Of a stretch of 64,000 nucleotides of DNA, positions 40,521 through 50,182 are shown piece by piece. The stretch's first letter is position 1. Each line of letters starts with the position of its first letter. The position numbers and the translations under genes were made by a program. This stretch comes from Marivivens sp. Lineage in GTDB: Bacteria; Pseudomonadota; Alphaproteobacteria; Rhodobacterales; Rhodobacteraceae. The notes below the pieces were generated by a model that was not told the origin of the DNA, made no database searches, and saw only the letters and a list, made by a program, of their open reading frames with translations. The stretch lies in assembly GCA_017643845.1 (NCBI GenBank), contig JAEPMR010000001.1, positions 1 to 64,000 on the forward strand, given 5' to 3'.

Positions 40521-42660
40521 GCCATGAGAGGACCAGTCCGGTATCGGTCTGGTCCTTTTCATGTCCGAAGTTGAGCGAGTGATAGCCGCCGATCAGCATC
40601 GATGCGTCATCATCTAGCGCAAACTCGTAGGCCAGTGTCAGGTCGATCTGGCGGGCTTCGGGGGCGAGGTCGATCTCAATCGTGTCATAGCTGTAGCCGG
40701 AGCCGCTGGCCTGACGCGCAACGGGCACGGGCAGGCGCGCGGTGCCTCCCGAAGCCCCAAAAGGCAGGCCGACAGAGACCGAGAGCTGATCACCATTGCC
40801 CGAAGGAAGAACCGCGGCGACTTCGAAGGCGGAGACAGGGACCGCGCCGACGGAGCCGCCGCCGAAGCTTCGATCATCGGGCGCTGCAAGACCCAGCTGC
40901 CCGGACAGGCTGAACCGCGCACCGGAGGAAGCGTTATGTTGCCAGCCAAGATCAAGTGCTGCGAGGGCGCTGCCCGTTTGCCCTGAGGTACTGAGACCGA
41001 GGATACCGCCACTGTCATGGCCGACGGTGGCACCGAAGGTCAGCGGCCCGCCCGCCGCTGGTGCAAATGAAAGCGCGAAATCGGGAGTGTCCCTGCGCAG
41101 GCTGGCGGAGATACGGGCCGCATCCGCTGCAAAGGAAAATTCCTGACCGCCGAGGGCGGCTGCGAAAGTCCCGCTGGGTGCCGCATCGTCAGAAAGGCGT
41201 GTAATGCGGGCCGCGCCGGTCGAGACAGGGCGGCGTTGCGCAACAAGCGCATCAGCGGCGAGTTCGAAATCGGCGTCTAGCGCGTCAGTAGCGAGCACCG
41301 TCACGCCATGAAGAGCCTTCGTTGCCGCGCCCCCGAAGGCGGTGCCAGTGTGCAGCATCGGAGTATCCTGTGGCACGACTTCGCCGTTGGACATGGCGAT
41401 CACGCTGCCGCCGATGGGCAAGAGCGCCGCGCGCAGGTCCATGAACCCGTGCCCGAAGGTTTCATTGTAGCTGTGAAGGACGCCGTTGCCGAAATCGAGC
41501 GTGCCGTCGACAGAGGTGAAATAGCTGTTGTCGGCGGATGCAAGGAGGCGCTTGCGCAGTTGCTGCGGGGTGTGTTCGGGAAAAGCTTGCGCAAGGAGCG
41601 CCAAAGCGCCGCTGACCGCTGGAGTGGCAAAGGAGGTGCCGGTCACGAGGTCATATCCGCTCGCCCCATCGGCGGCATACCAAGTGCCATCCGCCGTCAA
41701 GCACCATTCGGCGGCTTCGAAACAGGCGGAGGACACAAGTTCGACATCTGTCACGCGGTCTGAGGTGAAGGTCGCGACACCATTGGCAACGGCGATCCAG
41801 CTGCCTTCGAGCGCGGGGTTCTTGGCAGGCAGGCCAGCGAGGATATCGGCAGAGGTTGCATTAACATCATTATCGAGCGCCCAGACGAGCACACCGATGT
41901 CCGCGAAATCCTGTAGGGCGAGGTAGTAGTCATTTCCAGCAGCGCCGACAAACGCATCGCCAAGTCCAGAATTTGCGACCTCCAGGTCGACGAAACCCCA
42001 GCTGTTGTTCTGGACTATCGCGCCGAGCCCGATCGCGTGACGTGTCGCTTCGGTGCGTGTCTCATAGGTGTCAAAGTCTCCAAAAGCGAGGCTTGCACCC
42101 GGCGCGACGCCAAGCGTTACACCCGTTGAATTTCCCGCCAGAACAGCCGCAACGGAAGTTCCGTGTGTTGTTCCATCGCCCGCGGGCGCAAAAACACGTT
42201 CGCCGCCAACCATTGTGATGTCCGCATCGCCATTCGGCAGGTATATATTTTTCCCATCGAATTCGGGGTGATCAACGTAGAAGCCGTCGTCGACGACCGA
42301 GATGATGATCTCGGAACCACCGTCACCACGCGTGCTGCCATCCAATCCCGCAGCATGCGCATATTCAATGCGCGATGCGGCAAGGGGGTAGCTGTCATGG
42401 AACGGCTCACCTGAACTGAATTGCCAGGTGTTTTCCTGTTCTAGATACCGGCTGTCATTCTCCCTCAAGTTTCGAGCCGCTGCTTCGAAGGCGTCCCATG
42501 CCTCGACAAAGCCTTCGGAAAAGAATGAGCCTTCCCATGTGGGATCATCCGGGGGGGTGATCTCGTCGGAAGCGGTATCCTGACAGGCCGAAAGGAGAAA
42601 CGCGACCACTCCAAGGGTGAGCCAAGCCCTGCCCTGCCCCATGACTGCGCTGTGATTCAT
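40507..42660 (-). CDS. S8 subtilase with lipobox and autotransporter-like C-terminus
   Basis: A 717-aa secreted serine protease. The leader ends in a lipobox-like LLSAC with C26. The subtilase domain covers about residues 95-360: catalytic D124 in SVVDDGFYVDHP, H166 in GTTHGTSVA, oxyanion N243 in GAAGND and S343 in GTSFATPAVSGA. The last roughly 250 residues are rich in Gly, Ser and alternating hydrophobics and end in a terminal Phe (LVLSWQKRF), as in autotransporter beta-barrels. The start is the ATG at 42660 behind GGTGGGG. It could be a surface-anchored or self-exporting protease. Gene stands alone; substrate unknown. Confidence 0.85.
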   Translation of the reverse strand: MNHSAVMGQGRAWLTLGVVAFLLSACQDTASDEITPPDDPTWEGSFFSEGFVEAWDAFEAAARNLRENDSRYLEQENTWQFSSGEPFHDSYPLAASRIEYAHAAGLDGSTRGDGGSEIIISVVDDGFYVDHPEFDGKNIYLPNGDADITMVGGERVFAPAGDGTTHGTSVAAVLAGNSTGVTLGVAPGASLAFGDFDTYETRTEATRHAIGLGAIVQNNSWGFVDLEVANSGLGDAFVGAAGNDYYLALQDFADIGVLVWALDNDVNATSADILAGLPAKNPALEGSWIAVANGVATFTSDRVTDVELVSSACFEAAEWCLTADGTWYAADGASGYDLVTGTSFATPAVSGALALLAQAFPEHTPQQLRKRLLASADNSYFTSVDGTLDFGNGVLHSYNETFGHGFMDLRAALLPIGGSVIAMSNGEVVPQDTPMLHTGTAFGGAATKALHGVTVLATDALDADFELAADALVAQRRPVSTGAARITRLSDDAAPSGTFAAALGGQEFSFAADAARISASLRRDTPDFALSFAPAAGGPLTFGATVGHDSGGILGLSTSGQTGSALAALDLGWQHNASSGARFSLSGQLGLAAPDDRSFGGGSVGAVPVSAFEVAAVLPSGNGDQLSVSVGLPFGASGGTARLPVPVARQASGSGYSYDTIEIDLAPEARQIDLTLAYEFALDDDASMLIGGYHSLNFGHEKDQTDTGLVLSWQKRF

Positions 42661-42870
42661 CCGGCCCCACCGTTAATAGCATAAGTGCCTAAACGCCATT
42701 TTTCCGGCAATGTTGAGCGCCCGCAAGCACATACAACCAGTGAGTGCAGGAATTCGGGCGAAAACCCGCATAACGGGGAAAATGGCGGATTTGCGCAGAT
42801 TGACCCCTTACTTCGGGGCTGCTAGGCCGAAGTCGGATGGGCTCCGTTCCAAATAAAACAGGCGGTTGTG

Positions 42871-43578
42871 ATGCATGTAGCGATTATTATGGACGGGAAC
42901 GGCCGCTGGGCGACGGAGCGGGGCTGGCCACGGGTTATCGGGCATCAGCATGGCGTCAAACGGGTCGAGGATATTGTGCGCGCGTCGCCGGGGCTGGGGG
43001 TCAAGGCGCTGACGCTCTATGCCTTCTCAACCGAGAACTGGAAACGCTCCACCACCGAGGTCGAGGCGCTTTTCAAGCTGATGCGCATGTATATCAACCG
43101 CAAGTCGAAAGAACTGCACCGCCAGAATGTGCGGGTGCGGTTTCTGGGACGGCGGGACAAGCTGTCGCCGGAAGTGCTGGCGCGGGTTGCCCATGTCGAG
43201 CGTTTGACCAAAGAATGTGACGGGCTGCAACTGAACATCGCGGTGGATTACGGCGGGCGGGACGAGATCGTCCGCGCGGCGAAGGCGATGGCGGAAAAGG
43301 CATTGGCCGGTGATTTGGGACTGAATGATTTCACCGAAGAAACCTTTCAGCTGCATACCGACCTGCCCGACCTGCCTTCACCCGATCTGATCATCCGCAC
43401 CGGCGGCGACAAGCGGCTTTCAAACTTCATGCTGTGGCATGCCGCCTACAGCGAGTTCGATTTCCTTCCGGTGCTGTGGCCCGATTTCAAACCGGAGATT
43501 CTGGAAAAATCGCTGGACGATTTCCGCAGGCGCGACCGCCGCTTTGGGGGCGTGAAGGTGGAAGGACCGAGCGCCTAA
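42871..43578 (+). CDS. uppS: Cis-isoprenyl diphosphate synthase (UppS family)
   Basis: A 235-aa cytoplasmic prenyltransferase extending an allylic diphosphate with IPP to make the C50-C55 lipid carrier for cell-wall precursors. MHVAIIMDGNGRWATERG holds the catalytic Asp; LTLYAFSTENWKRS and DLIIRTGGDKRLSNFMLWHAAYSEFDF are the other diagnostic blocks. The last normally reads RTGGExR; here it is RTGGDKR, a mild substitution. The ATG at 42871 is chosen over the adjoining GTG at 42868. It is not with cdsA, dxr or bamA, so it may be a second copy. The stop overlaps the cueR stop by 4 bp. Confidence 0.9.
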   Translation: MHVAIIMDGNGRWATERGWPRVIGHQHGVKRVEDIVRASPGLGVKALTLYAFSTENWKRSTTEVEALFKLMRMYINRKSKELHRQNVRVRFLGRRDKLSPEVLARVAHVERLTKECDGLQLNIAVDYGGRDEIVRAAKAMAEKALAGDLGLNDFTEETFQLHTDLPDLPSPDLIIRTGGDKRLSNFMLWHAAYSEFDFLPVLWPDFKPEILEKSLDDFRRRDRRFGGVKVEGPSA

Positions 43579-43997
43579 GACGTATGGCAATCCGACCCGC
43601 CGCTGCCCAGATCGGCAAGGATCGGGCAATCGGGGCGGCTGTCACCGGCGCAGGCATGCACCAGATGCGATAGCGTTTCATGCATCGCCTGCAGCTGGGC
43701 GATCTTCTCCTCGATCTGGGCAAGATGCTGCTGCGCAACCTGTTTGACCTGTGCGCTCTCGCGGGCGTTGTCCTCGTAAAGCTCCAGCAGGGTGCGGCAA
43801 TCCTCGATGGAAAACCCGAGCGCCCGGGCACGACCGAGGAAGGCAAGCTTATGCAGATCGCTTTCACGAAAACTGCGATAGCCGTTTTCCCCGCGCAGGG
43901 GCCTGATCAGGCCGATGTCTTCGTAATAGCGGATGGTTTTGGCGGGGAGACCGGAACGCCCGGCCACCTCTCCGATTGTCATGTGTGCGGGGCTCAT
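43575..43997 (-). CDS. cueR: Cu(I)-responsive MerR-family regulator
   Basis: A 140-aa copper-sensing activator. The winged helix-turn-helix is [28 protein letters not shown], a long dimer helix follows, and the metal loop CAGDSRPDC has two cysteines with the 7-residue spacing of CueR. A further cysteine near the end (GSDCHTS) may assist. The ATG at 43997 overlaps the copA stop (ATGA), so it is made from the copA transcript. The matching operator lies upstream of copA at about 46494-46524. Confidence 0.92.
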   Translation of the reverse strand: MSPAHMTIGEVAGRSGLPAKTIRYYEDIGLIRPLRGENGYRSFRESDLHKLAFLGRARALGFSIEDCRTLLELYEDNARESAQVKQVAQQHLAQIEEKIAQLQAMHETLSHLVHACAGDSRPDCPILADLGSGGSDCHTS

Positions 43998-46465
43998 GGG
44001 CGTGCCTCCATCACGGGGCGCACACGGCGCAGGCGCAGCGCGTTCGTCAGGACGAAAACCGATGAAAGCGCCATCGCGCCTGCCGCCAGCACAGGTGACA
44101 GGAGCACACCAAGGGCGGGATAAAGCACCCCTGCCGCGACGGGGATCAGCGCGGTGTTGTAGCCGAAGGCCCAGAACAGGTTCTGCCGGATGTTGCGCAT
44201 CGTATGGGCGGAGATATCAATCGCATTCACCACACCACCCAGATCGCCGGACATCAGCACCACATCCGCGGACTCGATGGCGACATCCGTGCCGGTGCCA
44301 ATGGCGATGCCGATATCGGCGTGCGCGAGCGCGGGGGCATCGTTGATCCCGTCACCGACGAAGGCGAGCGCTTTGCCGCCTGAGCGCAGCTGATCGATTG
44401 TTTGCACTTTGCCGTCGGGCAAGACGCCTGCAACGACGTGATCAATGCCCAGTTCACGGGCGATGGCATCTGCGGTTTCCTGTTTGTCGCCAGTAATCAT
44501 CGCGACCTCCAGCCCGCGGGATTTCAACGCCGCAATGGCAGCGCGGCTCGACGGTTTGATCGGGTCAGCGACCCCGATCACCGCAGCGGCCACGCCATCT
44601 ACCGCCACATAGAGCGCGGTGCGCCCTTGCGCGGCGAGAGCGGTTTCACGGCCACGGAGCGGGCCGAACGCAACACCTTCGCGGGTCAGCAGCCGGTCTG
44701 CCCCGACGAGGACCGTCCGGCCATCGACGACGGCCTGCACGCCGTAACCCGTAATCGAGCGGAAATCGGTCATCTCGGCGCGGGCGAGAGACTTGGCATC
44801 GGCCGCTCGCAGAATGGCCTGGGCGATCGGATGTTCGGAGCGGGATTCCACGGTGGCGGTCAGACGCAAGACGTCATCTGCATCGAACCCGTCAGCGACC
44901 TCCAGATCCGTGAGTTCGGGGCGGCCCTCCGTCACGGTTCCGGTCTTGTCCATTGCGACAATGCTAACGCCCGAAAGCGCCTGGAGTGCATCACCCTTGC
45001 GGAAGAGCACGCCCATGTCGGCGGCCCGTCCGGTGCCGACCATGATCGAGGTGGGCGTGGCGAGACCCATGGCGCAGGGACAAGCGATGATCAGAACCGA
45101 CACGCCCGCCACTAGCGCAAGTGTCAGCGCCGGATCAGGACCGAAAACCAGCCAGATCAAAACCGTCAGCGCAGCGACAGACATCACGGCCGGAACAAAC
45201 CAGAGGGTAATCCGGTCCACTAGTCCCTGAATGGGAAGCTTCGCACCTTGAGCATCTTCGACCATACGAATGATCTGCGCCAAGACCGTATCCTTGCCAA
45301 CCTTCGTTGCGCGCACAGTCAGGGCGCTTGGGCCATTAACAGTGCCGCCGGTGACCGGATCTCCGACGGTTTTTTCGACCGGCACTGGTTCGCCGGTGAT
45401 CATGCTCTCATCAATATGGCCGTGGCCTTCGGTGATCTCACCATCCGCGGCAATACGCTCTCCCGGGCGGACCAGTATCAGATCACCGACCTGCAGTGCT
45501 TCGGTCGGCACGTCTTGCGGCGCACCATCGACGAGGACACTGGCGGTTTTGACCTGAAGGCCCACCAGACGTTTGATCGCGGCACCTGTCCGTCCCTTGG
45601 CGCGGGCTTCGAGAAAACGACCAATCAGGATCAGGACCACGATGACCGCTGCGGCCTCGAAATAAACCGCCCTGACGGCATCGGGCAGGAGTGCGGGCGC
45701 GAAGGTCGCGACGAGCGAATAGAGATAGGCGGCGCCGGTGCCGACAGCGACAAGGCTATTCATATCCGGCGCGCCACGTAGGAGGGCAGGAAAGCCTTTG
45801 GTGTAAAAGACGCGCCCCGGCCCTGCGAGGACGGCAGTGGTCAAAACAAACTGTATCAGCCAGCTCGTCTGGTGGCCGATGGTGTTCCCGATCAGCATGT
45901 GCATCCCGGGGATCAGGTGCGCACCCATTTCGAGGGCGAAAACAGGCAGCGCCAGAATGCCGGCGATCAGGGCGTTTTTCGCGATGGCGCGGGCCTCGGC
46001 ATCCTTTCGGTCAGATTGATCCTGCGCTGCCGTGCCACCCTCGCCTGCAGGTTTGGCCGGATACCCAATGGCGGTAGATGCGGCGATCATTTCCTGAACG
46101 GTGACAGCGCCTTCGGCATAGCGGACGGTCGCCGTTTCAGCAGCGAGGTTGACCGACACATCCAATACGCCCGGAAGTGCGGCGATGGCATGGTCCACCC
46201 GCCCGACGCAGGACGCGCAGGACATCGACTCGATGCTCAGCGTCACTTTAGCCTCGCGCGCGGGGTATCCCAGCTCCGCAAGCCGTGCGACGGCAGCGCG
46301 CAAGTTTTCGGGGGACTGGACACTGATGCGCGCCGATTCAGAGGCGAGATTCACAGACACATCCGAGACCCCCGGAACGTCCTGCAAGCCTTTGTCCACC
46401 CGACCAACACAGGAGGCGCAGGACATGCCTTCGACAGCGAGCGAAATGCTTTGAGATTGGGTCAC
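43994..46465 (-). CDS. copA: Cu(I)-exporting P1B-type ATPase
   Basis: An 823-aa inner-membrane copper pump. Two N-terminal heavy-metal domains each carry MSCASC (about residues 14-19 and 82-87), eight membrane helices follow, and the metal-transport motif is [13 protein letters not shown]. The phosphorylated Asp is in [10 protein letters not shown] and the ATP domain has [14 protein letters not shown] and [20 protein letters not shown]. The ATG at 46465 follows AGGAGATCGCCG. It is the first gene of copA-cueR, driven by a promoter with the MerR-type elongated spacer. Exports Cu(I) to the periplasm. Confidence 0.95.
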   Translation of the reverse strand: MTQSQSISLAVEGMSCASCVGRVDKGLQDVPGVSDVSVNLASESARISVQSPENLRAAVARLAELGYPAREAKVTLSIESMSCASCVGRVDHAIAALPGVLDVSVNLAAETATVRYAEGAVTVQEMIAASTAIGYPAKPAGEGGTAAQDQSDRKDAEARAIAKNALIAGILALPVFALEMGAHLIPGMHMLIGNTIGHQTSWLIQFVLTTAVLAGPGRVFYTKGFPALLRGAPDMNSLVAVGTGAAYLYSLVATFAPALLPDAVRAVYFEAAAVIVVLILIGRFLEARAKGRTGAAIKRLVGLQVKTASVLVDGAPQDVPTEALQVGDLILVRPGERIAADGEITEGHGHIDESMITGEPVPVEKTVGDPVTGGTVNGPSALTVRATKVGKDTVLAQIIRMVEDAQGAKLPIQGLVDRITLWFVPAVMSVAALTVLIWLVFGPDPALTLALVAGVSVLIIACPCAMGLATPTSIMVGTGRAADMGVLFRKGDALQALSGVSIVAMDKTGTVTEGRPELTDLEVADGFDADDVLRLTATVESRSEHPIAQAILRAADAKSLARAEMTDFRSITGYGVQAVVDGRTVLVGADRLLTREGVAFGPLRGRETALAAQGRTALYVAVDGVAAAVIGVADPIKPSSRAAIAALKSRGLEVAMITGDKQETADAIARELGIDHVVAGVLPDGKVQTIDQLRSGGKALAFVGDGINDAPALAHADIGIAIGTGTDVAIESADVVLMSGDLGGVVNAIDISAHTMRNIRQNLFWAFGYNTALIPVAAGVLYPALGVLLSPVLAAGAMALSSVFVLTNALRLRRVRPVMEARP

Positions 46466-46493
46466 GGCGATCTCCTACTTGCCTTTTGCCCTA

Positions 46494-46524
46494 CACATAA
46501 GGGTTCCAGTCACTGGAAGGTCAA
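46494..46524 (-). promoter_or_regulatory. CueR-type promoter of copA-cueR
   Basis: On the minus strand, -35 TTGACC (46519-46524) and -10 TATGTG (46494-46499) are separated by 19 bp that contain the dyad TTCCAGTGACTGGAA. The elongated spacer with a central dyad is the hallmark of MerR/CueR-activated promoters. Confidence 0.85.
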
Positions 46525-46613
46525 GGGGATAGCCCAAGCATGTGACAATTTCCGCGAATAGCTTGACCTTTTTGGGCGCGTCACGTCTGACTGGCAAAAA
46601 ATGGAGTTTAGCG

Positions 46614-46808
46614 ATGAAGTTTTCCGTCCCCGACATGAGCTGCGGCCACTGCGCAGCCGCGATTGAAAAGTCACTCAGGGCGAAAGATGCCAATGCGATG
46701 ATCGATTTCGCACTTGAGGCGCGGCAAATCGTTGTGACCTCGGCGCTCGATCAGGCTGCCATTTTGGAGGCTTTGAAAGACGCGGGCCACGCCGCCAACC
46801 CTGCCTAA
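46614..46808 (+). CDS. copZ: CopZ-like heavy-metal-associated protein
   Basis: A 64-aa single HMA domain: MKFSVPDMSCGHCAAAIEKSL with the Cu(I)-binding CxxC, then the expected beta-alpha-beta-beta-alpha-beta pattern. It probably chaperones Cu(I) to CopA. The ATG at 46614 follows TGGAG; the longer upstream frame overlaps the control region. Divergent from copA, so co-induction is plausible, though no clear second CueR box is seen on this strand. Confidence 0.88.
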   Translation: MKFSVPDMSCGHCAAAIEKSLRAKDANAMIDFALEARQIVVTSALDQAAILEALKDAGHAANPA

Positions 46809-46824
46809 CGGAGATGATGGCGCG

Positions 46825-47673
46825 ATGAAATTCTTTCGCTTTGGGGAGCCGGGCTCTGAACGGCCCGCGCTGCTGGACAAGGATGGTGTAGGACGTGACC
46901 TGAGCGCGCATGTGGACGATTTTCAGGGCGCGGCGCTGCATCCGGCGCGGCTTACCGAACTGGCGGCGCTGGACCCGGCCGGACTGCCCGCTGTGCCGGA
47001 CGATGCACGGATCGGGCCTGTGGTGCCGCGCGTAGGGAATTTCATCGGGATCGGACTGAACTTTGCCGATCATGCCGCGGAGAGCGGACTGGACGCGCCC
47101 AGCGAGCCGATCCTGTTTAACAAGGCGCCGTCCTCCTTGGCTGGGCCAAATGACGCGCTGGAACTGCCTCATGAGGCAAAGAAGACCGATTGGGAAGTCG
47201 AACTGGCGGTCGTGATTGGCGTGCCGGCCTATCGGATCACACGCGCGGATGCGCTGTCACATATTGCGGGCTATGCGCTGTGTAATGATATTTCGGAGCG
47301 GGCATTCCAGATCGAGCGTCAAGGCACGTGGTCGAAAGGCAAGGGACTGCCGGGCTTTGGGCCGCTTGGCCCCTATCTGGTGACATCAGATGAAATACCG
47401 GACCCGCAAGACCTGAAAATGTGGCTCACACTGAACGGAGAGGTGATGCAGAACGGGACGACGGCGACGATGATTTTTCCAGTCGATGAGCTGATCGCCT
47501 ATGTTTCGCATTTCATGCGGTTGGAACCGGGGGATGTGATCACCACAGGCACGCCCCCCGGGGTCGGCATGGGCCGGACACCGCAGCGCTATCTGGTGCA
47601 CGGCGATGTGATGGAGCTGGGAATCGACGGTCTGGGAACCCAGAAGCAGGTTTGCGTCGCGCCGAAGGGCTAG
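46825..47673 (+). CDS. Fumarylacetoacetate hydrolase family protein
   Basis: A 282-aa FAH-superfamily hydrolase acting on a beta-diketone or 2-oxo acid. Metal-binding acids are in KKTDWEVELAVVIG, with the ALCNDISERAFQIERQ block and the C-terminal GDVITTGTPPGVGMGR. An N-terminal domain of about 70 residues (MKFFRFGEPGSERPALLDKDG) is typical of the ureidoglycolate lyase or 2,4-didehydro-3-deoxyrhamnonate hydrolase group. The ATG at 46825 is 17 bp after the copZ-like stop. Substrate not assignable from context. Convergent with the epimerase gene, 4-bp overlap. Confidence 0.9.
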   Translation: MKFFRFGEPGSERPALLDKDGVGRDLSAHVDDFQGAALHPARLTELAALDPAGLPAVPDDARIGPVVPRVGNFIGIGLNFADHAAESGLDAPSEPILFNKAPSSLAGPNDALELPHEAKKTDWEVELAVVIGVPAYRITRADALSHIAGYALCNDISERAFQIERQGTWSKGKGLPGFGPLGPYLVTSDEIPDPQDLKMWLTLNGEVMQNGTTATMIFPVDELIAYVSHFMRLEPGDVITTGTPPGVGMGRTPQRYLVHGDVMELGIDGLGTQKQVCVAPKG

Positions 47674-48914
47674 CTGTCGAAGGGCCGCGCTGCGCGAAGC
47701 GTATCAATGGGGCGAGACAGACCCCCGAGCGCGGGATAGAGGCAGGCTTGAAGCGCGTGGTAGATATCCGGTTTGCCGAAGAACTGCGTCGCTGTCGGAG
47801 CGCCACGCGCATCAATCTCGTGAAACCAGCCGCCGTGGGTGTGATCAATGAAATGACGGTCAGCAAAGTCCCAGACGCGGCGATACCATTGTTCGTCTTC
47901 TGGCATCCGCTCTAGCCTGATAAGGCTGGCGAGGGCGCCGATGGCCTCGGTGACCGGCCACCAATAGCGATCCGAGATCGCGGGTTTGCCATCAACTCCG
48001 AGGGTGTAAAAGAGCCCGCCTTGTGTGGGATGCCATGCGTCATTTAACGCCTGCGTGATCAGGGCGCGGGCGATGCGCGGGCTGTCGTCCGACGGACGAC
48101 CGGCAAGATCCCAGTACTGCAACAGGAGCCGCGCCCATTCAAAGGAATGGCCCGGTGTCGTCCCTGCCGGGCGGAACATCGGATCGCCGTCATAGGCGGG
48201 ATCCACTGTCCAGTCTTCCGTGTAGTGTTCGGGCACGCGCCAGCCTGACGCAGGGGCCATTTCGCGGAGAAAGAAATCAAGGATGCGGCCCGCGCGCCTC
48301 CGGTAGTCTACCTCGCCCGTTGCCTCATATGCCGCGAGGAGTGCCTCGGTCCCATGCATGTTCGCGTTCATGCCGCGATAGGTGGAGAAGGGGGTCCAGT
48401 CCTGTGCCCACTCATCGCAAAAACGGGCGTATTGCGGCTCCCAGAAGCGGGAGTCGAGCACCTCAGTAGCATCTGCAATCAAACGGTTTGCGTCAGGGTG
48501 GCCGACTTGCGCGGCACTCGCGCCCGCAAGAAGGACGAATACATGACCATAGGCCAGTTTGCGGGTATCCGTCGGGCCTGTGTCGCCCACCGCCCAGAGG
48601 TAGCCGCCATGGGTCTGATCGCGGTGGCGGTTCCAGAGAAGGTCCATGCCCGCGTCGATCACATCCTGGCAGTCACCTTCACCGCCTGCGTGACCAAGCG
48701 CGTATGAATGGATCAGACGGGTCGTCGCGTGAAGTTCCTGCATGGAATTGGCCTGCGGACGACCGGAAGCGCTCAGGGTTGCAAACGTCCCGTCCGGCTG
48801 AAGCGACGCGCGGTGGAATTGCCAGAGCGCACTGGACTGGGCATGCAACCAAGAGATGTGATCCGGATGCTCAAGCCAGAGCTGGTCAATTTGCGTTGGT
48901 CCAAGTGCCGTCAT
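47670..48914 (-). CDS. AGE-family epimerase/isomerase
   Basis: A 414-aa alpha/alpha-barrel enzyme of the N-acylglucosamine 2-epimerase family, acting on C2 of hexoses or converting aldose to ketose. Family features are STYRGMNANMHGTEALLAAYE, EHYTEDW, PGHSFEWARLLLQYW and the late HTHGGWFHEID; the repeated His-containing segments line the active-site cavity. The set resembles mannose isomerase/YihS-type members more than GlcNAc 2-epimerase, but this is not decisive. The start is uncertain: the ATG at 48914 with a weak AGGGATC is chosen over 48947, which has no ribosome site. Confidence 0.85.
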   Translation of the reverse strand: MTALGPTQIDQLWLEHPDHISWLHAQSSALWQFHRASLQPDGTFATLSASGRPQANSMQELHATTRLIHSYALGHAGGEGDCQDVIDAGMDLLWNRHRDQTHGGYLWAVGDTGPTDTRKLAYGHVFVLLAGASAAQVGHPDANRLIADATEVLDSRFWEPQYARFCDEWAQDWTPFSTYRGMNANMHGTEALLAAYEATGEVDYRRRAGRILDFFLREMAPASGWRVPEHYTEDWTVDPAYDGDPMFRPAGTTPGHSFEWARLLLQYWDLAGRPSDDSPRIARALITQALNDAWHPTQGGLFYTLGVDGKPAISDRYWWPVTEAIGALASLIRLERMPEDEQWYRRVWDFADRHFIDHTHGGWFHEIDARGAPTATQFFGKPDIYHALQACLYPALGGLSRPIDTLRAARPFDS

Positions 48915-49049
48915 GACTTGCAATGATCCCTGTTTTGCATCGGTCATGACGGATTGCGGCGCACAGGTCAAAGGCAATCACGCCGCCCTACCATGAGAAT
49001 GGTTAGGGCGGCGTGGTCGCAAATACTGCGGGTAATTTCAAGACTACCT

Positions 49050-49889
49050 TTAGGCGATCCGCTTTTCGGCGACATTGATGACCGGCACCGTGAGCAGCCG
49101 GAAAAGGAGTTCGGAATGCGATCCAACGCCTGTTTTTTGATAGATGTGGCGGAGATGGGTCCGCAGCGTGGACTCGGAGATCGCCAGTTCATCTTGGGCT
49201 GCCTCGTTGGAATAACCACGGCTGAACATCAGGCAGAGACGAAATTCCGCGCGGCTCAGGCGGGCCGGATTTTCATGGCTCAGGATGGACTGGGATTTGT
49301 CTTCGACCGTTGCCTCTGCTGCCTTACGGCGCAGGATTGCCTCTGTCAGCAAGCCCGGCTTGCGATTGCGCCATGTGCGGACCAGCGTATCGACAGTGAG
49401 ATTGAGAACGGCATGGCTGTCATGGTTCAGTTCGTGAACGAAATGCAGTTCAAGGAACTCGACCGCTTTCTCTCCGACCGAGAGAGGCACGATAGCCAGT
49501 TCGGTGAAACGACGTCGAGACTGGAACTGGAGCAGCCCGTGGGCGGCTTCGTGATCCATCATCGAGGACAGCCAGATACTGCCCGCCTTGGGGAATTCGA
49601 AATACTTTCCCAAGACCTCCTGCGCGTAGGAACGTTCCAGTCGCGGAAGCTGCGAACGGTTCGGCAATGTGTCATAAACGATTGCCTTGGCCTCGCTGCG
49701 AGAGCCGCGCATGTAGCGTGACAATGCAATAGCCTCGCACTCGATTGCCTCTGCCAAATCGCTGAGTGCAGTTTGAAATGTTGCCGATCCCTGCAGGCAT
49801 TCACACCAAGCAGCAATCGCGCCGATAATATTCAGCCCCTCAATAGCAGGAACTGTGTTCGAACCCTTAAAGCCCACCGACCCAACCAT
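49050..49889 (-). CDS. LuxR-type (GerE HTH) transcriptional regulator
   Basis: A 279-aa regulator with a C-terminal LuxR helix-turn-helix (LSRAEFRLCLMFSRGYSNEAAQDELAISESTLRTHLRHIYQKTG). The N-terminal roughly 200 residues are not a recognisable autoinducer-binding or receiver domain; they look like a GAF- or PAS-like sensory module. The ATG at 49889 behind GTGGGGGCC is preferred over an in-frame TTG at 49952. No synthase or target gene is adjacent. It may control the neighbouring Tad pilus locus, which would be inference from position only. Confidence 0.75.
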   Translation of the reverse strand: MVGSVGFKGSNTVPAIEGLNIIGAIAAWCECLQGSATFQTALSDLAEAIECEAIALSRYMRGSRSEAKAIVYDTLPNRSQLPRLERSYAQEVLGKYFEFPKAGSIWLSSMMDHEAAHGLLQFQSRRRFTELAIVPLSVGEKAVEFLELHFVHELNHDSHAVLNLTVDTLVRTWRNRKPGLLTEAILRRKAAEATVEDKSQSILSHENPARLSRAEFRLCLMFSRGYSNEAAQDELAISESTLRTHLRHIYQKTGVGSHSELLFRLLTVPVINVAEKRIA

Positions 49890-50182
49890 GGCGGCCCCCA
49901 CAATAAAATCACCCTCGTTACCACTCTTTTGAAATCCGGCCTCAACGCCCAACCAAATTATTCGTTTGTATATGTATCTATACTTTAGGACATCATAAGC
50001 GACGCTGGGCCGATTGTGTCAACACTACGGCAGGAATACGGCAGGCAGATGATCAAGAATACAACTTAAAGTTGAATTATTTTCGAGATTCATTGCTCGT
50101 ATTTCCGCAATGGGCGAGTGACGCACTGATTGTTTCAACCAAAAGATCCAAAAATGGCATTGAAAACAATCGATTCCGAGAA
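49890..50182. other. AT-rich gap between the LuxR gene and tadC
   Basis: 293 bp without a gene. It contains an inverted repeat CAACTT-A-AAGTTG (50062-50074) that could be an operator for the LuxR-type gene. At the tadC end a short GATTC/GAATC hairpin (50172-50184) may end the tad transcript. Both are weak. Confidence 0.35.
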
